Shown: positions 29,989 through 41,248 of the stretch, piece by piece
Numbering within the stretch: position 1 is the first letter of the stretch
Layout of the letters: the number at the start of each line of letters is the position of its first letter
Assembly: GCF_019654915.1 (NCBI RefSeq)
Contig: NZ_BPET01000002.1
Location: 1 to 64,000, forward strand
Length of the DNA stretch: 64,000 bases
Origin: Shewanella sp. MBTL60-007
GTDB lineage: Bacteria; Pseudomonadota; Gammaproteobacteria; Enterobacterales; Shewanellaceae
Direction: 5' to 3'
Program-made: the position numbers and the translations under genes
The notes under the pieces: model-generated
The model's database searches: none
What the model was told of the DNA's origin: nothing
What the model saw: only the letters and a program-made list of their open reading frames with translations

Positions 29989-30126
29989 ATGAGAAAAAGA
30001 ACAATTAATAATGTCGCGGCGCGCCGTCGTTGCCAGTTAAAAACCCGTCATCTAAAGGTCCTTAATAGACAGAAGCAATTTTTTGTTTTTGTTAAGCCAT
30101 CGGAAGACAGCCTCTTTAATCTTTAA
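29989..30126 (+). CDS. Candidate 45-residue basic small protein
   Basis: ATG at 29989 preceded by GAGGT. The product begins MRKRTINNVAARRRCQLKTR and ends EDSLFNL; 14 of its first 30 residues are Arg, Lys or His. The 3' end overlaps the end of convergent tadA by 11 bp. The predicted pseudoknot immediately upstream would be its leader. I recognise no family; coding status is uncertain. Confidence 0.35.
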   Translation: MRKRTINNVAARRRCQLKTRHLKVLNRQKQFFVFVKPSEDSLFNL

Positions 30127-30637
30127 CGCCAGCATTTAGCGCTTGCTGCTTTGCCAAAGCTTTAGCAGCTTTGATCTCTTTTCTTCTGCGTTTGAAAAAA
30201 GCGCTAAGCTGCTCGCTACACTCTGTTTCAAGCACACCGGAACTGACATCAACCTGATGATTAAAAGCACTGTGTCGCACAATATCGATCACCGTGCCTG
30301 CGGCGCCGGTTTTTTCATCTTTAGCACCAAAAACCAAACGACCAATTCGAGAGTGCACTATGGCACCGGCACACATGGCACAGGGCTCAAGCGTCACATA
30401 AAGTGTGGTATCGAGTAAGCGATAGTTCTGCATTATTTGTCCTGCCTGACGCAAACACTGCATCTCGGCATGGGCGCTAGGGTCGTGTAAACCGATACTA
30501 AAATTAAAGCCAGCACTAATCACCTCACCGTCTTTAACCAGTACAGCACCTACTGGCACTTCGCCCTTTTCTTCCGCCTTGGTCGCCATATCCATCGCCA
30601 TCTTCATGAAATGAAGATCCTGTTGCTCTTGTGACAA
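30116..30637 (-). CDS. tadA: tRNA-specific adenosine deaminase
   Basis: 173 residues with the cytidine/deoxycytidylate deaminase fold. The zinc and proton-transfer motif HAEMQCL and PCAMCAGAIVHSRI (P-C-x-x-C) are both intact. It converts adenosine 34 to inosine in tRNA-Arg(ACG), an essential decoding step. The N-terminus (MSQEQQDLHFMKMAMDMA) suits the chosen start. It is convergent with mltF and unlinked to the acyltransferase gene behind it. Confidence 0.95.
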   Translation of the reverse strand: MSQEQQDLHFMKMAMDMATKAEEKGEVPVGAVLVKDGEVISAGFNFSIGLHDPSAHAEMQCLRQAGQIMQNYRLLDTTLYVTLEPCAMCAGAIVHSRIGRLVFGAKDEKTGAAGTVIDIVRHSAFNHQVDVSSGVLETECSEQLSAFFKRRRKEIKAAKALAKQQALNAGVKD

Positions 30638-30781
30638 TCTATGCCTCTACTCTTTAATCTAAAACCCATAATACTGCTAACAACAGGATAAAACGCCTAG
30701 GTTGTTGGCACGACAGTCGATTATATCAAGCTTTAACCCTAACGAGTCATCTATCGGGAATTTTCATTAATTCCAGTGACA

Positions 30782-32719
30782 TTAAATACTCTCTAGCCAT
30801 TTGACCTCATCGACTCGTCCACCAAAGAACATCGCGCCCGCCACCGTATGGTGGCCATAATCATAAAAATACTTCTGGTAGTCATTGTCTATGACATAAC
30901 AGACTCGATCTTTCCGGTTACACACATAATCCATTCTATCGAGTAGCATCACGTCGGGATATCGGCTGGCGAGGGCCGCTAACGTGCGATTGGCCTTTTG
31001 AGTAAACGGCTTAAAACCGCGATGGGAAAACTGCTCGAAGTGCTTTTCATTGATCTTTGAGATATCTAGGCTGGAAATATTGTTAGCACCACGCTCCTGT
31101 GCCAACAGGTGAAACAGAAAGTCGGCATAGGTGCGCTGACCAAACTCCTCAAATTCATAGATATTCTTCACTAATATAAGCTTTTTATTATCGGCTAATA
31201 AGCGGGTTACTAATGTGTCGAGCTGGATGAGGTCTTGCTGTTTATATTGCGAGGCCAACATAATTGCATCGGCTAAACGGTAGTTTGGCGCGCTAAAAAA
31301 TGACTCATCAATATGACCAATCTCTGTGCCAAATCGGGCTATTTGAAACTCTTTAATGGTTGCTTCACTACTAGAAAGTACATTGAATAGATCTTTTGAA
31401 TGAGAGTTGCCAACAATCAATAACCTCTGCCTATGGTCCTCAATGTCGAACCATTGGATCCGATCGAATTGGTTCTTATCGACACCGTAATCTTGATCGC
31501 CGCTGAGAGTGCGTAAATATTGCCAACTATCGGCGCCCAACTCGCGATTATCGGGCTGATAAGATTTTACCATTAACTCTAGGTAAGCATCGTTAGATTT
31601 ATACAGCTGATTACTATCAACCCATATACCGCCAGCGACAAATACAGCAGTCAGTGCTGCGCCACTGCTAAAGATAAATCGACGACTATAGGCCTGCTTA
31701 TTCCTAAAGGGGATCTCGACATACCGCCAACTTAGGTAAGACAAACCCACGACAACGGCGCACAATGACAGCATCAGCCAGACCGAAGGCTCGGTAAAGC
31801 TGCGGTACTTAACAAATGCAAAGACTGGTTGATGCCATAAATAGGCACTGTAACTTATCAGCCCCACACCGACTAAAGGCTTGATGCTCAGACAGCGCTG
31901 AACCCAACTCCCCTCTTGGGCAAATACAATAATCAGTACCGTGCCGACTGTAGGAACTAGGGCGTAAACACTTGGAAACGGCACGCTGGCATCGAAGATG
32001 AAAATTGACAATACAATCAATAACAGCCCCAAGATACTGAGCCCGTTGTTTAATGATGGCGACATCCATTTAGGCTGTTGTTGATTTAGCAAGAATGCGG
32101 CAAACACGCCGATTAACAGCTCCCAACCTCGAGTGGGTAACAGGTAGAAATTGGCCGTCGGCGCGTTAAACGCTGCCCACTGGGCTAAGGATAAACTGAC
32201 CAGAAAAATAAGCGCCAGTGCGCCAAGAATCACCCGCTTGCCTCTTCCCCAAAGCGCCATTAACAGTAGTGGGAAAAAGATATAGTACTGCTCCTCAACT
32301 GCCAAACTCCAAGTATGCAGCAGCGGCTTAAGCTCGGCTGCGGTATCGAAGTAGTCACTCTCAAGCCAAAACAGGATATTCGATGAAAAGGTAGAGACTG
32401 CAACGATACTTTGGAAGAAGTCTTGCAGATCCAGCGGCATTAGCCATAGCCAAGCGAAGGGAATACAAACGAGCATCACGAAGAAGAGAACCGGTAAGAT
32501 CCGTCTTGCACGGCGCTCATAGAAGTTAATAATACTAAACTTATCTCGTTCAAGCTCGGTCAAAATGATGCTAGTGATCAGGTAACCACTAATAACAAAA
32601 AATACATCAACCCCGACAAAACCGCCGCTAAATTGGCTAAATCCGGCATGAAACAGAATCACCGGAATAACGGCTAAGGCTCTTAGTCCATCCACTTCAG
32701 CTCTATAGCGCATAGGCAA
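30782..32719 (-). CDS. OafA/YrhL-type acyltransferase with SGNH domain
   Basis: 645 residues. The N-terminal acyltransferase-3 domain (about residues 1-345) has ten or so TM helices and starts YRAEVDGLRALAVIPVILFHAG, with the catalytic histidine-containing segment and the R-x10-H type motif. A periplasmic SGNH hydrolase-like domain follows: LLIVGNSHSKDLF is block I with the nucleophile serine, and DYGHHTVAGA near the C-terminus supplies the Asp-His pair. Such proteins O-acetylate lipopolysaccharide, peptidoglycan or exopolysaccharide. No surface-sugar genes are nearby, so the target is unknown. Confidence 0.88.
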   Translation of the reverse strand: MPMRYRAEVDGLRALAVIPVILFHAGFSQFSGGFVGVDVFFVISGYLITSIILTELERDKFSIINFYERRARRILPVLFFVMLVCIPFAWLWLMPLDLQDFFQSIVAVSTFSSNILFWLESDYFDTAAELKPLLHTWSLAVEEQYYIFFPLLLMALWGRGKRVILGALALIFLVSLSLAQWAAFNAPTANFYLLPTRGWELLIGVFAAFLLNQQQPKWMSPSLNNGLSILGLLLIVLSIFIFDASVPFPSVYALVPTVGTVLIIVFAQEGSWVQRCLSIKPLVGVGLISYSAYLWHQPVFAFVKYRSFTEPSVWLMLSLCAVVVGLSYLSWRYVEIPFRNKQAYSRRFIFSSGAALTAVFVAGGIWVDSNQLYKSNDAYLELMVKSYQPDNRELGADSWQYLRTLSGDQDYGVDKNQFDRIQWFDIEDHRQRLLIVGNSHSKDLFNVLSSSEATIKEFQIARFGTEIGHIDESFFSAPNYRLADAIMLASQYKQQDLIQLDTLVTRLLADNKKLILVKNIYEFEEFGQRTYADFLFHLLAQERGANNISSLDISKINEKHFEQFSHRGFKPFTQKANRTLAALASRYPDVMLLDRMDYVCNRKDRVCYVIDNDYQKYFYDYGHHTVAGAMFFGGRVDEVKWLESI

Positions 32720-32802
32720 ACTCCCTTTAATGCTAATAGCAATCGATATAATCCCTTTAATTATTTATAGTTGATTGAACGCTGGTCTACTAACTTACAT
32801 CC

Positions 32803-32835
32803 ATAAAAAACGCGCCCATATTGCTATGAACGCGT
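32803..32835 (-). terminator. Intrinsic terminator of guaBA
   Basis: ACGCG/CGCGT stem with partial inner pairing, followed by six T on the minus strand, about 50 bp past the guaA stop. Confidence 0.65.
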
Positions 32836-32882
32836 CTTTATTTTCAGTATCAGCTTAACGTTGATGGGTTAGGCGTAAGCCA

Positions 32883-34460
32883 TTATTCCCATTCAATCGT
32901 TGCTGGTGGCTTACCCGAAATGTCGTAAACCACGCGTGAGATACCGTCTACTTCGTTAATGATACGGTTAGATACACGGCCTAGGAAGTCATAAGGTAGG
33001 TGTGCCCAATGCGCTGTCATAAAGTCGATAGTTTCAACTGCACGTAGAGATACAACCCAGTCGTACTTACGACCATCGCCCATTACACCAACAGAGCGCA
33101 CTGGTAGGAACACGGTAAATGCTTGGCTAACCTTGTTGTAAAGGTCTGCTTTACGTAGCTCTTCGATGAAAATCGCATCGGCTAAACGTAGCAAATCACA
33201 GTATTCTTTCTTCACTTCGCCAAGAACACGTACACCAAGACCAGGTCCTGGGAACGGGTGACGGTAAAGCATGTCGTATGGTAAGCCTAACTCTAGGCCA
33301 ATCTTACGTACTTCATCTTTAAACAGTTCGCGTAATGGTTCAACTAGACCCATCTCCATATCATCTGGCAAACCGCCAACGTTATGGTGTGACTTAATGC
33401 AGTGTGCCTTACCTGTTGCGCTACCTGCAGACTCGATAACGTCTGGGTAGATTGTGCCTTGAGCAAGCCATTTAGCGTTAACGCACTTCTTAGATTCTTC
33501 ATCGAAGATCTCAACAAATACGCGGCCGATGATCTTACGCTTAGCTTCAGGCTCTGCTTCGCCAGCCATTGCATCTAGGAAACGGTTTTCAGCATCAACA
33601 TGAACGATGTTCAAACCGAAGTGATCACCAAACATCTCCATCACTTGCTTAGCTTCATTTAGACGAAGCAAACCGTTATCAACGAATACACAGGTTAGCT
33701 TATCGCCAATCGCGCGGTGTAACAGCATGGCCACTACTGATGAATCAACGCCACCTGATAGACCTAAGATAACTTCGTCATCACCGACCTGCTCTTTAAT
33801 GCGCTCAACCGCATCTTCGATAATTGATGCAGGCTTCCAGTTAGCTTCACAAGCACAAATTTCTAGTGCGAAGTGCTCAAGCATACGCTTACCTTGGCGG
33901 GTATGCGTTACTTCAGGGTGGAACTGAACACCGTAGAACTGCTTGTCTTCATTAGCCATAGCAGCGAATGGACAGGTTTCAGTTTTAGCGACTGCTACGA
34001 AACCTTCTGGGATTTCAGAAACCTTGTCACCGTGGCTCATCCATACGTCAAGCAGTGGCTTGCCAGTTTCGCTTACTGCGTCTTCAATCGCTTTGAATAG
34101 GGCTGATTCAGCTTGTAGCTCAACTTGCGCATAACCAAATTCACCTTCGCCTACACCTTGAATAACTTTACCACCAAGCTGCTCAGACATGGTCTGCATG
34201 CCGTAGCAAATACCCAGTACAGGTACGCCAGCGTTAAACACATATTCTGGAGCGCGTGGTGAGTTCTCAGCGGTAACACTCTCAGGGCCACCGGCTAAGA
34301 TAATGCCGTTTGGAGCAAATTCACGAATTTGCTCTTCAGAAACATCCCAAGCCCAAAGTTCACAATACACACCGATTTCACGAATACGACGGGCGATCAG
34401 TTGAGTGTATTGCGATCCAAAATCTAAAATGAGGATCTTATGCTCATGAATGTTGCTCAT
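32883..34460 (-). CDS. guaA: GMP synthase (glutamine-hydrolysing)
   Basis: 525 residues. The N-terminal class I glutaminase has its cysteine in LGICYGMQ and the His/Glu pair in QFHPEVTHT. The ATP pyrophosphatase has the PP-loop LSGGVDSSV, and the C-terminal dimerisation domain ends KPPATIEWE. It converts XMP to GMP. It lies 124 bp downstream of guaB, in the usual order. A hairpin in the gap may attenuate between the two. Confidence 0.97.
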   Translation of the reverse strand: MSNIHEHKILILDFGSQYTQLIARRIREIGVYCELWAWDVSEEQIREFAPNGIILAGGPESVTAENSPRAPEYVFNAGVPVLGICYGMQTMSEQLGGKVIQGVGEGEFGYAQVELQAESALFKAIEDAVSETGKPLLDVWMSHGDKVSEIPEGFVAVAKTETCPFAAMANEDKQFYGVQFHPEVTHTRQGKRMLEHFALEICACEANWKPASIIEDAVERIKEQVGDDEVILGLSGGVDSSVVAMLLHRAIGDKLTCVFVDNGLLRLNEAKQVMEMFGDHFGLNIVHVDAENRFLDAMAGEAEPEAKRKIIGRVFVEIFDEESKKCVNAKWLAQGTIYPDVIESAGSATGKAHCIKSHHNVGGLPDDMEMGLVEPLRELFKDEVRKIGLELGLPYDMLYRHPFPGPGLGVRVLGEVKKEYCDLLRLADAIFIEELRKADLYNKVSQAFTVFLPVRSVGVMGDGRKYDWVVSLRAVETIDFMTAHWAHLPYDFLGRVSNRIINEVDGISRVVYDISGKPPATIEWE

Positions 34461-34542
34461 GGGGTACCTTATCTCTATTTTTTCTTCATTGTGAACTAAC
34501 CAAACAGTGAGTACTCTGCGAACCTTCTGCTTGGCTTAATTT

Positions 34543-34567
34543 AAAGGCGACTTTATCTGTCGCCTTT
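34543..34567 (-). terminator. Hairpin between guaB and guaA
   Basis: AAAGGCGAC (34543-34551) pairs perfectly with GTCGCCTTT (34559-34567). The T tail is short, so it may act as a partial terminator or an RNA-stabilising hairpin within the operon. Confidence 0.55.
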
Positions 34568-34584
34568 AATATCTAAAATACGAA

Positions 34585-36057
34585 TTAAGAACGAGTGCTA
34601 TAGTTCGGCGCTTCTTTGCTGATAGTCACATCGTGAACATGAGATTCGCCCATGCCCGCAGCAGTGATCTTCACAAATTCCGCTTTCTCGTTTAGCTCTT
34701 TAATCGTTGCACAACCTGTTAGCCCCATGCATGAACGTAGACCGCCCATATGCTGGTGAATGATCTCTTTTAGCTTACCCTTGTAAGCCACGCGACCTTC
34801 GATACCTTCAGGTACTAGCTTGTCTGCTGCGTTATCGCTTTGGAAGTAACGGTCAGAAGAACCTTGAGTCTGTGTCATCGCACCTAGTGAGCCCATACCA
34901 CGGTATGACTTATAAGCACGGCCGTTATAAAGCTCAGTTTCACCTGGCGCTTCATCGGTACCCGCAAACATAGAACCAGCCATGATGCACGATGCACCCG
35001 CAGCCAATGCCTTAGCAAGATCACCAGAGAAACGGATACCACCGTCAGCGATAACTGGAATATCTAGGTGTTTAACTGCTGCCGCGGCGTCAGATACTGC
35101 TGTAATTTGCGGTACACCAACACCCGTTACGATACGAGTCGTACAGATTGAACCAGGGCCAATACCCACTTTAACTGCGTTAACGCCCGCTTCAACTAGC
35201 GCAATTGCGCCTTCAGCCGTTGCAACGTTACCACCAACAATTTGTAAGTCTGGGTACTTAGCACGAGTATCACGAATACGTTGTAAAACGCCTTCTGAGT
35301 GACCGTGTGATGAGTCGATTAGCAGTACGTCAACACCAGCAAGAACCAGTGCGTCAACACGCTCTTCGTTACCAGGACCCGCACCAACCGCTGCACCTAC
35401 ACGTAGACGACCTAATTCGTCTTTACATGCATTTGGCTTACGCTCTGCTTTTTGGAAATCTTTTACTGTGATCAGGCCTTTAAGCTTGAAGTTGTCGTCA
35501 ACAACCAGCACTTTCTCAACACGGTGAGAGTGCATTAGCTTTTGAACTTCATCCAGTTTAGTACCTTCAAGTACTGTCACTAGGCGCTCTTTTGGCGTCA
35601 TCACTTGATCAACCGTACGTGACCAATCGGTGATAAAACGTACGTCACGGCCAGTAATGATACCCACAAGTTCGTTAGCTTCGTTAACTACAGGATAACC
35701 TGCGAAACCATTTTTCTCGGTTAATACTTTAACGTCGGCTAGTGTAGTTGTTGGAGTCACAGTGACTGGCTGCTGAACGATGCCCGCTTCGTAAATTTTT
35801 ACTTTACGAACTTCTTCAGCTTGTTGCTCAATCGTCATGTTTTTATGGATAAAACCAAGGCCGCCTTCTTGAGCAATAGCAATTGCCAAGCGAGCTTCGG
35901 TAACGGTATCCATAGCAGCAGAAACGATTGGAGTATTCAACTCAATCTTATTCGTCAGGCGTGTTTTTAAAACAGCTGTATTTGGGAGGACGGTGGAGTG
36001 CGCTGGAACCAGCAACACATCATCAAAAGTTAACGCTTCTTTTTTCAATCTTAACAT
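34585..36057 (-). CDS. guaB: Inosine-5'-monophosphate dehydrogenase
   Basis: 490 residues from the ATG at 36057 ([16 protein letters not shown]), chosen because GGGGAG lies 9 bases upstream and the family starts here. The barrel is interrupted by a CBS pair at about residues 95-205. The catalytic cysteine loop is [15 protein letters not shown], and the flap and K+-site region is GMGSLGAM. It oxidises IMP to XMP with NAD, the first step to GMP. It is transcribed with guaA and divergent from xseA. Confidence 0.97.
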   Translation of the reverse strand: MLRLKKEALTFDDVLLVPAHSTVLPNTAVLKTRLTNKIELNTPIVSAAMDTVTEARLAIAIAQEGGLGFIHKNMTIEQQAEEVRKVKIYEAGIVQQPVTVTPTTTLADVKVLTEKNGFAGYPVVNEANELVGIITGRDVRFITDWSRTVDQVMTPKERLVTVLEGTKLDEVQKLMHSHRVEKVLVVDDNFKLKGLITVKDFQKAERKPNACKDELGRLRVGAAVGAGPGNEERVDALVLAGVDVLLIDSSHGHSEGVLQRIRDTRAKYPDLQIVGGNVATAEGAIALVEAGVNAVKVGIGPGSICTTRIVTGVGVPQITAVSDAAAAVKHLDIPVIADGGIRFSGDLAKALAAGASCIMAGSMFAGTDEAPGETELYNGRAYKSYRGMGSLGAMTQTQGSSDRYFQSDNAADKLVPEGIEGRVAYKGKLKEIIHQHMGGLRSCMGLTGCATIKELNEKAEFVKITAAGMGESHVHDVTISKEAPNYSTRS

Positions 36058-36177
36058 GCAACATCTCCCCAAGAGATTAGGAATTAGAGGTGAAATATTG
36101 CGGCGAGATTATACCTTGCATATCAGGGTTGGTAAATGGAAAATAGACACTAATTCGCATTTGTGTGTAAAAAAATT

Positions 36178-37515
36178 ATGAAAACCCCAAAAAACGATGT
36201 TTATACCGTCTCACGCCTCAATGGCGAAGTTAGACAACTTTTAGAGGGTCAGCTTGGCCGAATTTGGCTAAACGCTGAAATTTCAAACTTTGCAGCGCCA
36301 GGTTCTGGCCATTGGTACTTAACCCTCAAAGATAATTTCTCACAAATTCGCTGCGCCATGTTTAAAGGCCGCAATCAGGCGGTGACCTTTCGACCCGCGA
36401 ACGGCCAACAGGTTTTAGTTAAAGGTAACATCAGTGTTTATGAGCCTCGGGGTGATTATCAATTAATCATCGAGTCGATGTTGCCCGCAGGTGACGGTCT
36501 ACTCGCCCAGCAATATGAAGCACTAAAGATGAAGCTCGCCGCCGAAGGGCTATTTGCCACCGACACCAAGCGCCCGCTTCCCGCTAATATCCAAAAAATC
36601 GGTGTGGTCACCTCGCCAACCGGTGCAGCCATTCGCGATATTTTACATGTACTCGCTCGCCGTGACTCCTCAATCGAAGTCATCATCTACCCAACTCCGG
36701 TGCAAGGCACTGATGCAGCAAAAAGCATTTGCGATGCCATCAACCTTGCCAACACTCGCAGCGAGGTCGATGTACTACTGGTGACTCGTGGCGGTGGTTC
36801 GTTAGAGGATCTGTGGAGCTTTAACGATGAGGGGCTCGCCCATACCATCTATAACAGTGGTATTCCTGTGGTGTCTGCCGTTGGCCATGAAGTGGATATG
36901 ACCATCAGCGATTATGTGGCAGATCTTCGTGCCCCAACCCCATCGGCAGGTGCCGAACTATTATCGAAAGATGCCGATAATAAGGCGCAAAAGCTGTTAG
37001 CGCAGCTTTCGCGCCTCAAACAAGCTTGGCAGCATTATCAATTAAAGAAACAAAACCAAGTGCAAACCGTAGAGCACCGCCTACAAAAGCAAGATCCCCA
37101 GCGCCGCCTGCAGATGTATGAGCAAAGCTTCGATGAGATGCAGCTGCGCCTGCAGCAAGCGATGCAAACTAAACTACATACTTGTACCTTAAAACAGCAA
37201 AACTTAAGTAACCGCTTGGCTAACCAGTCGCCACAGCACCGCCTAACACTTGAAGCCCAGCGTTTGAACTACTTAAGTGCCAAACTTAACGATGCTATGG
37301 ATGATAAATTAAAGATGAGTGAGCAGCGCCTTGCTCACCGTGCACAACAATTAGAAACCGTAAGCCCGCTGGCCACACTGAGTCGTGGTTACAGCATTAC
37401 CTTAACAGGTGATGGCAAAGTGGTGCAGTCACCCGTTGATACTAAGATTGGCGATACGCTCACAACACGCCTACGTGATGGCAGCGTGACCTCTACTGTA
37501 GTTGAGGTGAGTTAA
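36178..37515 (+). CDS. xseA: Exodeoxyribonuclease VII large subunit
   Basis: 445 residues from the ATG at 36178; a GTG five codons earlier is possible, but neither has a strong ribosome-binding site. The N-terminal OB fold ([22 protein letters not shown]) binds DNA, the central nuclease domain has [26 protein letters not shown] and [10 protein letters not shown], and a long helical stretch follows for XseB binding. It degrades single-stranded DNA. It is divergent from guaB, a conserved arrangement. Confidence 0.94.
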   Translation: MKTPKNDVYTVSRLNGEVRQLLEGQLGRIWLNAEISNFAAPGSGHWYLTLKDNFSQIRCAMFKGRNQAVTFRPANGQQVLVKGNISVYEPRGDYQLIIESMLPAGDGLLAQQYEALKMKLAAEGLFATDTKRPLPANIQKIGVVTSPTGAAIRDILHVLARRDSSIEVIIYPTPVQGTDAAKSICDAINLANTRSEVDVLLVTRGGGSLEDLWSFNDEGLAHTIYNSGIPVVSAVGHEVDMTISDYVADLRAPTPSAGAELLSKDADNKAQKLLAQLSRLKQAWQHYQLKKQNQVQTVEHRLQKQDPQRRLQMYEQSFDEMQLRLQQAMQTKLHTCTLKQQNLSNRLANQSPQHRLTLEAQRLNYLSAKLNDAMDDKLKMSEQRLAHRAQQLETVSPLATLSRGYSITLTGDGKVVQSPVDTKIGDTLTTRLRDGSVTSTVVEVS

Positions 37516-37653
37516 CTTTTTTAAAGTAAGATGCCACTTGTCTCCCAATAAATAATGACATTCCATGCAAGAATGCACGCATCCTCAGACGGCTGTTAAA
37601 CACAGTCGTCAAATTATGCTATTGATAAGTCACAAATAAGAACAACTAATTAC

Positions 37654-38373
37654 ATGCAAATAAATAAGAGCAAAACGATTACAATATCACTTGGCCTAAT
37701 AGTGGCAGTACTAAACCTAAATGTATTTGCTGCGACACAGAGCGAAGTTGTCATCTCAGACACATTTACCGCTGCGGCAACAAAGTATGGCTTTAAAGCT
37801 GAGTTGGTAAAGCGCTTATGCGAGCCTCTGCCTGATATTGTCAGTATTACTTGTCACCATTCAGGTGAAGATAGCCCCTTTGAAAACTTAATTGTGCAGT
37901 ATCGCTACAATACTCGTACTACCAATAACGATATGTATAAGCATATAGAGTTAGACGACATTCTAATCGATTTGAAAAATAGGCAAATTAACTTCTGGAG
38001 CGGCCATCAAATAATCACCCAAGATGGTATAGGCATAAACCGAATTGAAGGTACCAGCCACTCTTATATTGAAACCGGTGGTAAGAAAGGCTTTGTCAGT
38101 CGCACAGATAGACGTTTTCAACAACAAAGAGACACTGAATATGAGTTATCTCATACTTCTGAGTTCACCTACAAAGACCTTGATCGAAAAACAGCCATTT
38201 ATGCGATAACACATTACCAAAAGATGGTGAGCGACAATGACTATGTTGTGGCTTACAAGGAAGATCAGGTTATTGAGCCCGTAGAAATTATGCAAGGTGC
38301 CAGCTTTACGTTTCCCATGAGCGAGCCATTGAGGCAACGACTTATAAATGTAATAGAGCAAAGTACTAAGTGA
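37654..38373 (+). CDS. Exported protein of unknown function
   Basis: 239 residues with a signal peptide (hydrophobic residues 9-25, cleavage after VFAA). A cysteine pair (RLCEPLPD and ITCHH) near residues 55-70 could form a disulfide. The middle is rich in charged beta-strand-like sequence (KHIELDDILIDLKNRQINFWSG). It has no motif that I recognise. It sits alone between xseA and der, with no clear operon partner. Confidence 0.6.
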   Translation: MQINKSKTITISLGLIVAVLNLNVFAATQSEVVISDTFTAAATKYGFKAELVKRLCEPLPDIVSITCHHSGEDSPFENLIVQYRYNTRTTNNDMYKHIELDDILIDLKNRQINFWSGHQIITQDGIGINRIEGTSHSYIETGGKKGFVSRTDRRFQQQRDTEYELSHTSEFTYKDLDRKTAIYAITHYQKMVSDNDYVVAYKEDQVIEPVEIMQGASFTFPMSEPLRQRLINVIEQSTK

Positions 38374-38410
38374 TTTTAACAGCTGTATGATCCATGAAAT
38401 AAACGCAATA

Positions 38411-38437
38411 AAAAAGGAACCCTGAGGTTCCTTTTTT
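38411..38437. terminator. Bidirectional intrinsic terminator
   Basis: AAAAAGGAACC-CTGA-GGTTCCTTTTTT, a perfect stem with A and T tracts on both sides. It serves the exported protein gene (plus) and der (minus). Confidence 0.9.
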
Positions 38438-38493
38438 AATGTCGCTTTACTATTTTACTGACAGGCATTAAGCCCATCGCGAACAGTAAACTG

Positions 38494-39963
38494 TTACTTA
38501 TTCTTATCGCGAATATGACCAACCATACGCTTACGGCGACGCTCTTGGCTCACAGTCAGTTTCTTGGTGTTCATGCCCTCGAACGGGTTCCCCCCCTCTT
38601 GGAAGCGTAGCTGGATTGGGGTACCAATCACCTTCAGTGAACGACGGAAGTAGTTCATCATATAACGCTTGTAAGAATCCGGAAGCTTCTTAACCTGGTT
38701 ACCGTGTACAACCACGATGGGTGGATTGTAACCACCAGCGTGAGCATACTTAAGCTTAACGCGGCGACCGTTAACCAATGGTGGTTGGTGATCGTCTTGT
38801 GACATCTGCATGATACGAGTCAGCATAGAAGTGCTCACGCGGCGCGTTGCACTGTCATAAGCTTCTTCGATTGACTCAAACAGATGACCCACACCTGTAC
38901 CGTGCAAAGCTGAGATAAAGTGAATACGGGCGAAATCGATAAAGCCTAAACGACGATCAAGCTCGCTCTTCACTCGGTCTTTAACGTCTTGGTCGATACC
39001 GTCCCACTTGTTGACGGCGATAACCAATGCTCGGCCCGCGTTTAACACGAAACCTAATAGACCTAAGTCTTGTTCAGCAATACCTTCACGGGCATCGATC
39101 ACCAGCAATACCACATTACTGTCTTCAACCGCTTTAAGAGTCTTAATAACAGAGAACTTCTCAACAGTTTCGTGCACCTTGCTACGACGACGTACACCCG
39201 CAGTGTCAATCAATACGTATTCACGGCCTTGACGCTCCATTGGGATATAAATACTGTCACGAGTAGTACCTGGCTCGTCATAAACCACAACGCGCTCTTC
39301 ACCTAAGATGCGGTTAGTTAGCGTCGACTTACCGACATTAGGCTTACCGATAATAGCAAGTTTGATTGGCAGGTCTTGCAGACGTTTTTGCTCTGCTTCC
39401 GCTTCCTCTTCGGTGTACTCGCGCTCCTCTTCGTCATCATCACCGTCTTCATTTTTGGTGATTCCCATCGCTTCTGCGTATGGGGCTAAAGAGTATTCGA
39501 TCATGTTGGTCACGCCACGACCTTGGGCTGCAGCCATCTGGTAAACTTCGCCCAGCCCTAGCGACCAGAACTCTGCACAAGCCGAGTCGGCATCGATACC
39601 GTCAACCTTATTCGCAACAACAAAAGTCGTCTTTTCACGGCTACGTAGGTGTTGAGCAATCGCCAGATCGGCAGCGGTTAAGCCTGCACGAGCATCGGTC
39701 ATGAATAGCACAACGTCTGCTTCTTCAATCGCCGCGAGAGATTGCTCAGCCATGCGAGTTTCAATGCCCTCTTCAGTGCCATCAATACCGCCAGTATCGA
39801 CTACGATGAACTCATAACCTGCAAGATGTGCTCGGCCGTATTTACGATCCCGAGTTAGCCCAGGAAAGTCAGCGACAAGCGCGTCTCTGGTACGGGTAAG
39901 TCGGTTAAAAAGGGTCGACTTACCAACGTTTGGTCGCCCAACTAGGGCCACAACAGGAATCAT
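38494..39963 (-). CDS. der: Ribosome-assembly GTPase Der (EngA)
   Basis: 489 residues with two tandem GTPase domains. G1 boxes are GRPNVGKST (residue 8) and GKPNVGKST (about 206), G3 boxes contain DTGG and DTAG, and G4 boxes are NKVD and NKWD. An acidic linker ([20 protein letters not shown]) separates the domains, and a C-terminal KH-like domain follows. It acts in 50S subunit assembly. It is the last gene of the long rlmN-to-der block, 86 bp after bamB. Confidence 0.97.
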   Translation of the reverse strand: MIPVVALVGRPNVGKSTLFNRLTRTRDALVADFPGLTRDRKYGRAHLAGYEFIVVDTGGIDGTEEGIETRMAEQSLAAIEEADVVLFMTDARAGLTAADLAIAQHLRSREKTTFVVANKVDGIDADSACAEFWSLGLGEVYQMAAAQGRGVTNMIEYSLAPYAEAMGITKNEDGDDDEEEREYTEEEAEAEQKRLQDLPIKLAIIGKPNVGKSTLTNRILGEERVVVYDEPGTTRDSIYIPMERQGREYVLIDTAGVRRRSKVHETVEKFSVIKTLKAVEDSNVVLLVIDAREGIAEQDLGLLGFVLNAGRALVIAVNKWDGIDQDVKDRVKSELDRRLGFIDFARIHFISALHGTGVGHLFESIEEAYDSATRRVSTSMLTRIMQMSQDDHQPPLVNGRRVKLKYAHAGGYNPPIVVVHGNQVKKLPDSYKRYMMNYFRRSLKVIGTPIQLRFQEGGNPFEGMNTKKLTVSQERRRKRMVGHIRDKNK

Positions 39964-39995
39964 TTAATTGCCTCTATTACTCAATTTCTAATAAC

Positions 39996-40028
39996 TAAAA
40001 AGCCCCCGGCATACACATCCAGGGGCCT
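39996..40028 (-). terminator. Hairpin terminator after bamB
   Basis: GGCCCC with GGGGGC on the minus strand followed by TTTTTAG, 22 bp after the bamB stop. It implies der also has its own promoter or depends on read-through. Confidence 0.7.
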
Positions 40029-40049
40029 TATCATCTCTAACGACTAGGC

Positions 40050-41237
40050 TTACGGAAGTGTGACTCGAACCACTTTTCCATTACGAGTCTGCACATATAG
40101 GTTGTCATTAACCACCAATGGCTGACTGTATAAACCTGAGCTATCTACCTGTACACGTCCAACGATTTGACCATCAGACTTGCTTAAGAAGTGTAAATAA
40201 CCCTCAAAATCACCGACAACCACGTAATCTTTAAATGATACTGGGGCGGTTAAACTACGGTTAACTAACTCTGCATTACTCCATAACTCTAGACCATTTC
40301 GTCTATCAACAGAGTAAATACGGCTGTGATCATCGACCACAAACAGACTAATCCCCGAATACGCTAACTCATTGAAGCTAGAGTAACTGCGTGACCATAC
40401 GATACGACCAGTGCGCATCTCCATAGACACTAAGTTACCGTTGTAGCTCACGGCGTATAGGTTTTCGCCCACTAGTAATGGCTTCATATCCACATCGGCC
40501 ATGCGAGAGAACTCATTGCCTCCCTTAGGCGTGTAGATAGCTTGCTCCCATGCCGCCTGACCATTGTTTTTAATCACGACAGCAATTTTACCATCGGCAG
40601 TACCAACAAAGAAGCCGCCAGCTTCATATGAAGCAGAACCTGTACCACGTAGAGTTAGGGTCGGTAGTTGGTTTTCATATACCCACTGTTGAGTTCCGTC
40701 TTCCACGTCAAACGCTTCTAACGTACCCGCACCAGTGTTAACAACAACCACATCTTCCCCAACGGTCGGTGCCGATAACAGTTCACCGCCGGCAATAACA
40801 TGCCAAACCGCTTCACCTGTCGCTTCATCGAAAGCGGCTAATAGGCCACTTTCTCCACCCACAAATACCTTGTTACGTGCAGCCGTTACACCGCCTGCTA
40901 AACGTGCGCCCTTGTTCTTAGCAAGCGCATTATCTCTAAATGCCGAGCTAAAATCATTTTGCCAAACACGCTCACCGGTCGCTTCGTTAAACGCTTCAAC
41001 CTTACCGTAGCGGTCAGCAACAAAGAGTTTGTCGTAGCGAGCCGCTGGACGTAAGCGAGAGTAGTAATCACCTACACCATCACCGATGTTAGCGCTCCAA
41101 GTCACCTCTGGAAAAACGCTAGCTTGGATCTCGGTAAGTGGTGTAACCGGATCTTCCTCTACATCATTTGAAGAGCAAGCAGACAACATGCCTATACTTA
41201 ATCCACATGCGAGTAGTGTTTTGCACCAAGACTTCAT
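40050..41237 (-). CDS. bamB: Outer-membrane assembly lipoprotein BamB
   Basis: 395 residues. Lipobox LSAC at residues 18-21 is followed by an eight-bladed PQQ-type beta-propeller with repeated A-x-x-x-x-T-G-x-x-x-W motifs (EATGERVWQND, EATGEAVWHV, MRTGRIVWSR, RRNGLELWS). It scaffolds the BAM complex that inserts outer-membrane proteins. It starts 11 bp after yfgM ends, and the two are co-transcribed. Confidence 0.94.
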   Translation of the reverse strand: MKSWCKTLLACGLSIGMLSACSSNDVEEDPVTPLTEIQASVFPEVTWSANIGDGVGDYYSRLRPAARYDKLFVADRYGKVEAFNEATGERVWQNDFSSAFRDNALAKNKGARLAGGVTAARNKVFVGGESGLLAAFDEATGEAVWHVIAGGELLSAPTVGEDVVVVNTGAGTLEAFDVEDGTQQWVYENQLPTLTLRGTGSASYEAGGFFVGTADGKIAVVIKNNGQAAWEQAIYTPKGGNEFSRMADVDMKPLLVGENLYAVSYNGNLVSMEMRTGRIVWSRSYSSFNELAYSGISLFVVDDHSRIYSVDRRNGLELWSNAELVNRSLTAPVSFKDYVVVGDFEGYLHFLSKSDGQIVGRVQVDSSGLYSQPLVVNDNLYVQTRNGKVVRVTLP

Positions 41238-41248
41238 GGGCAGATTCC

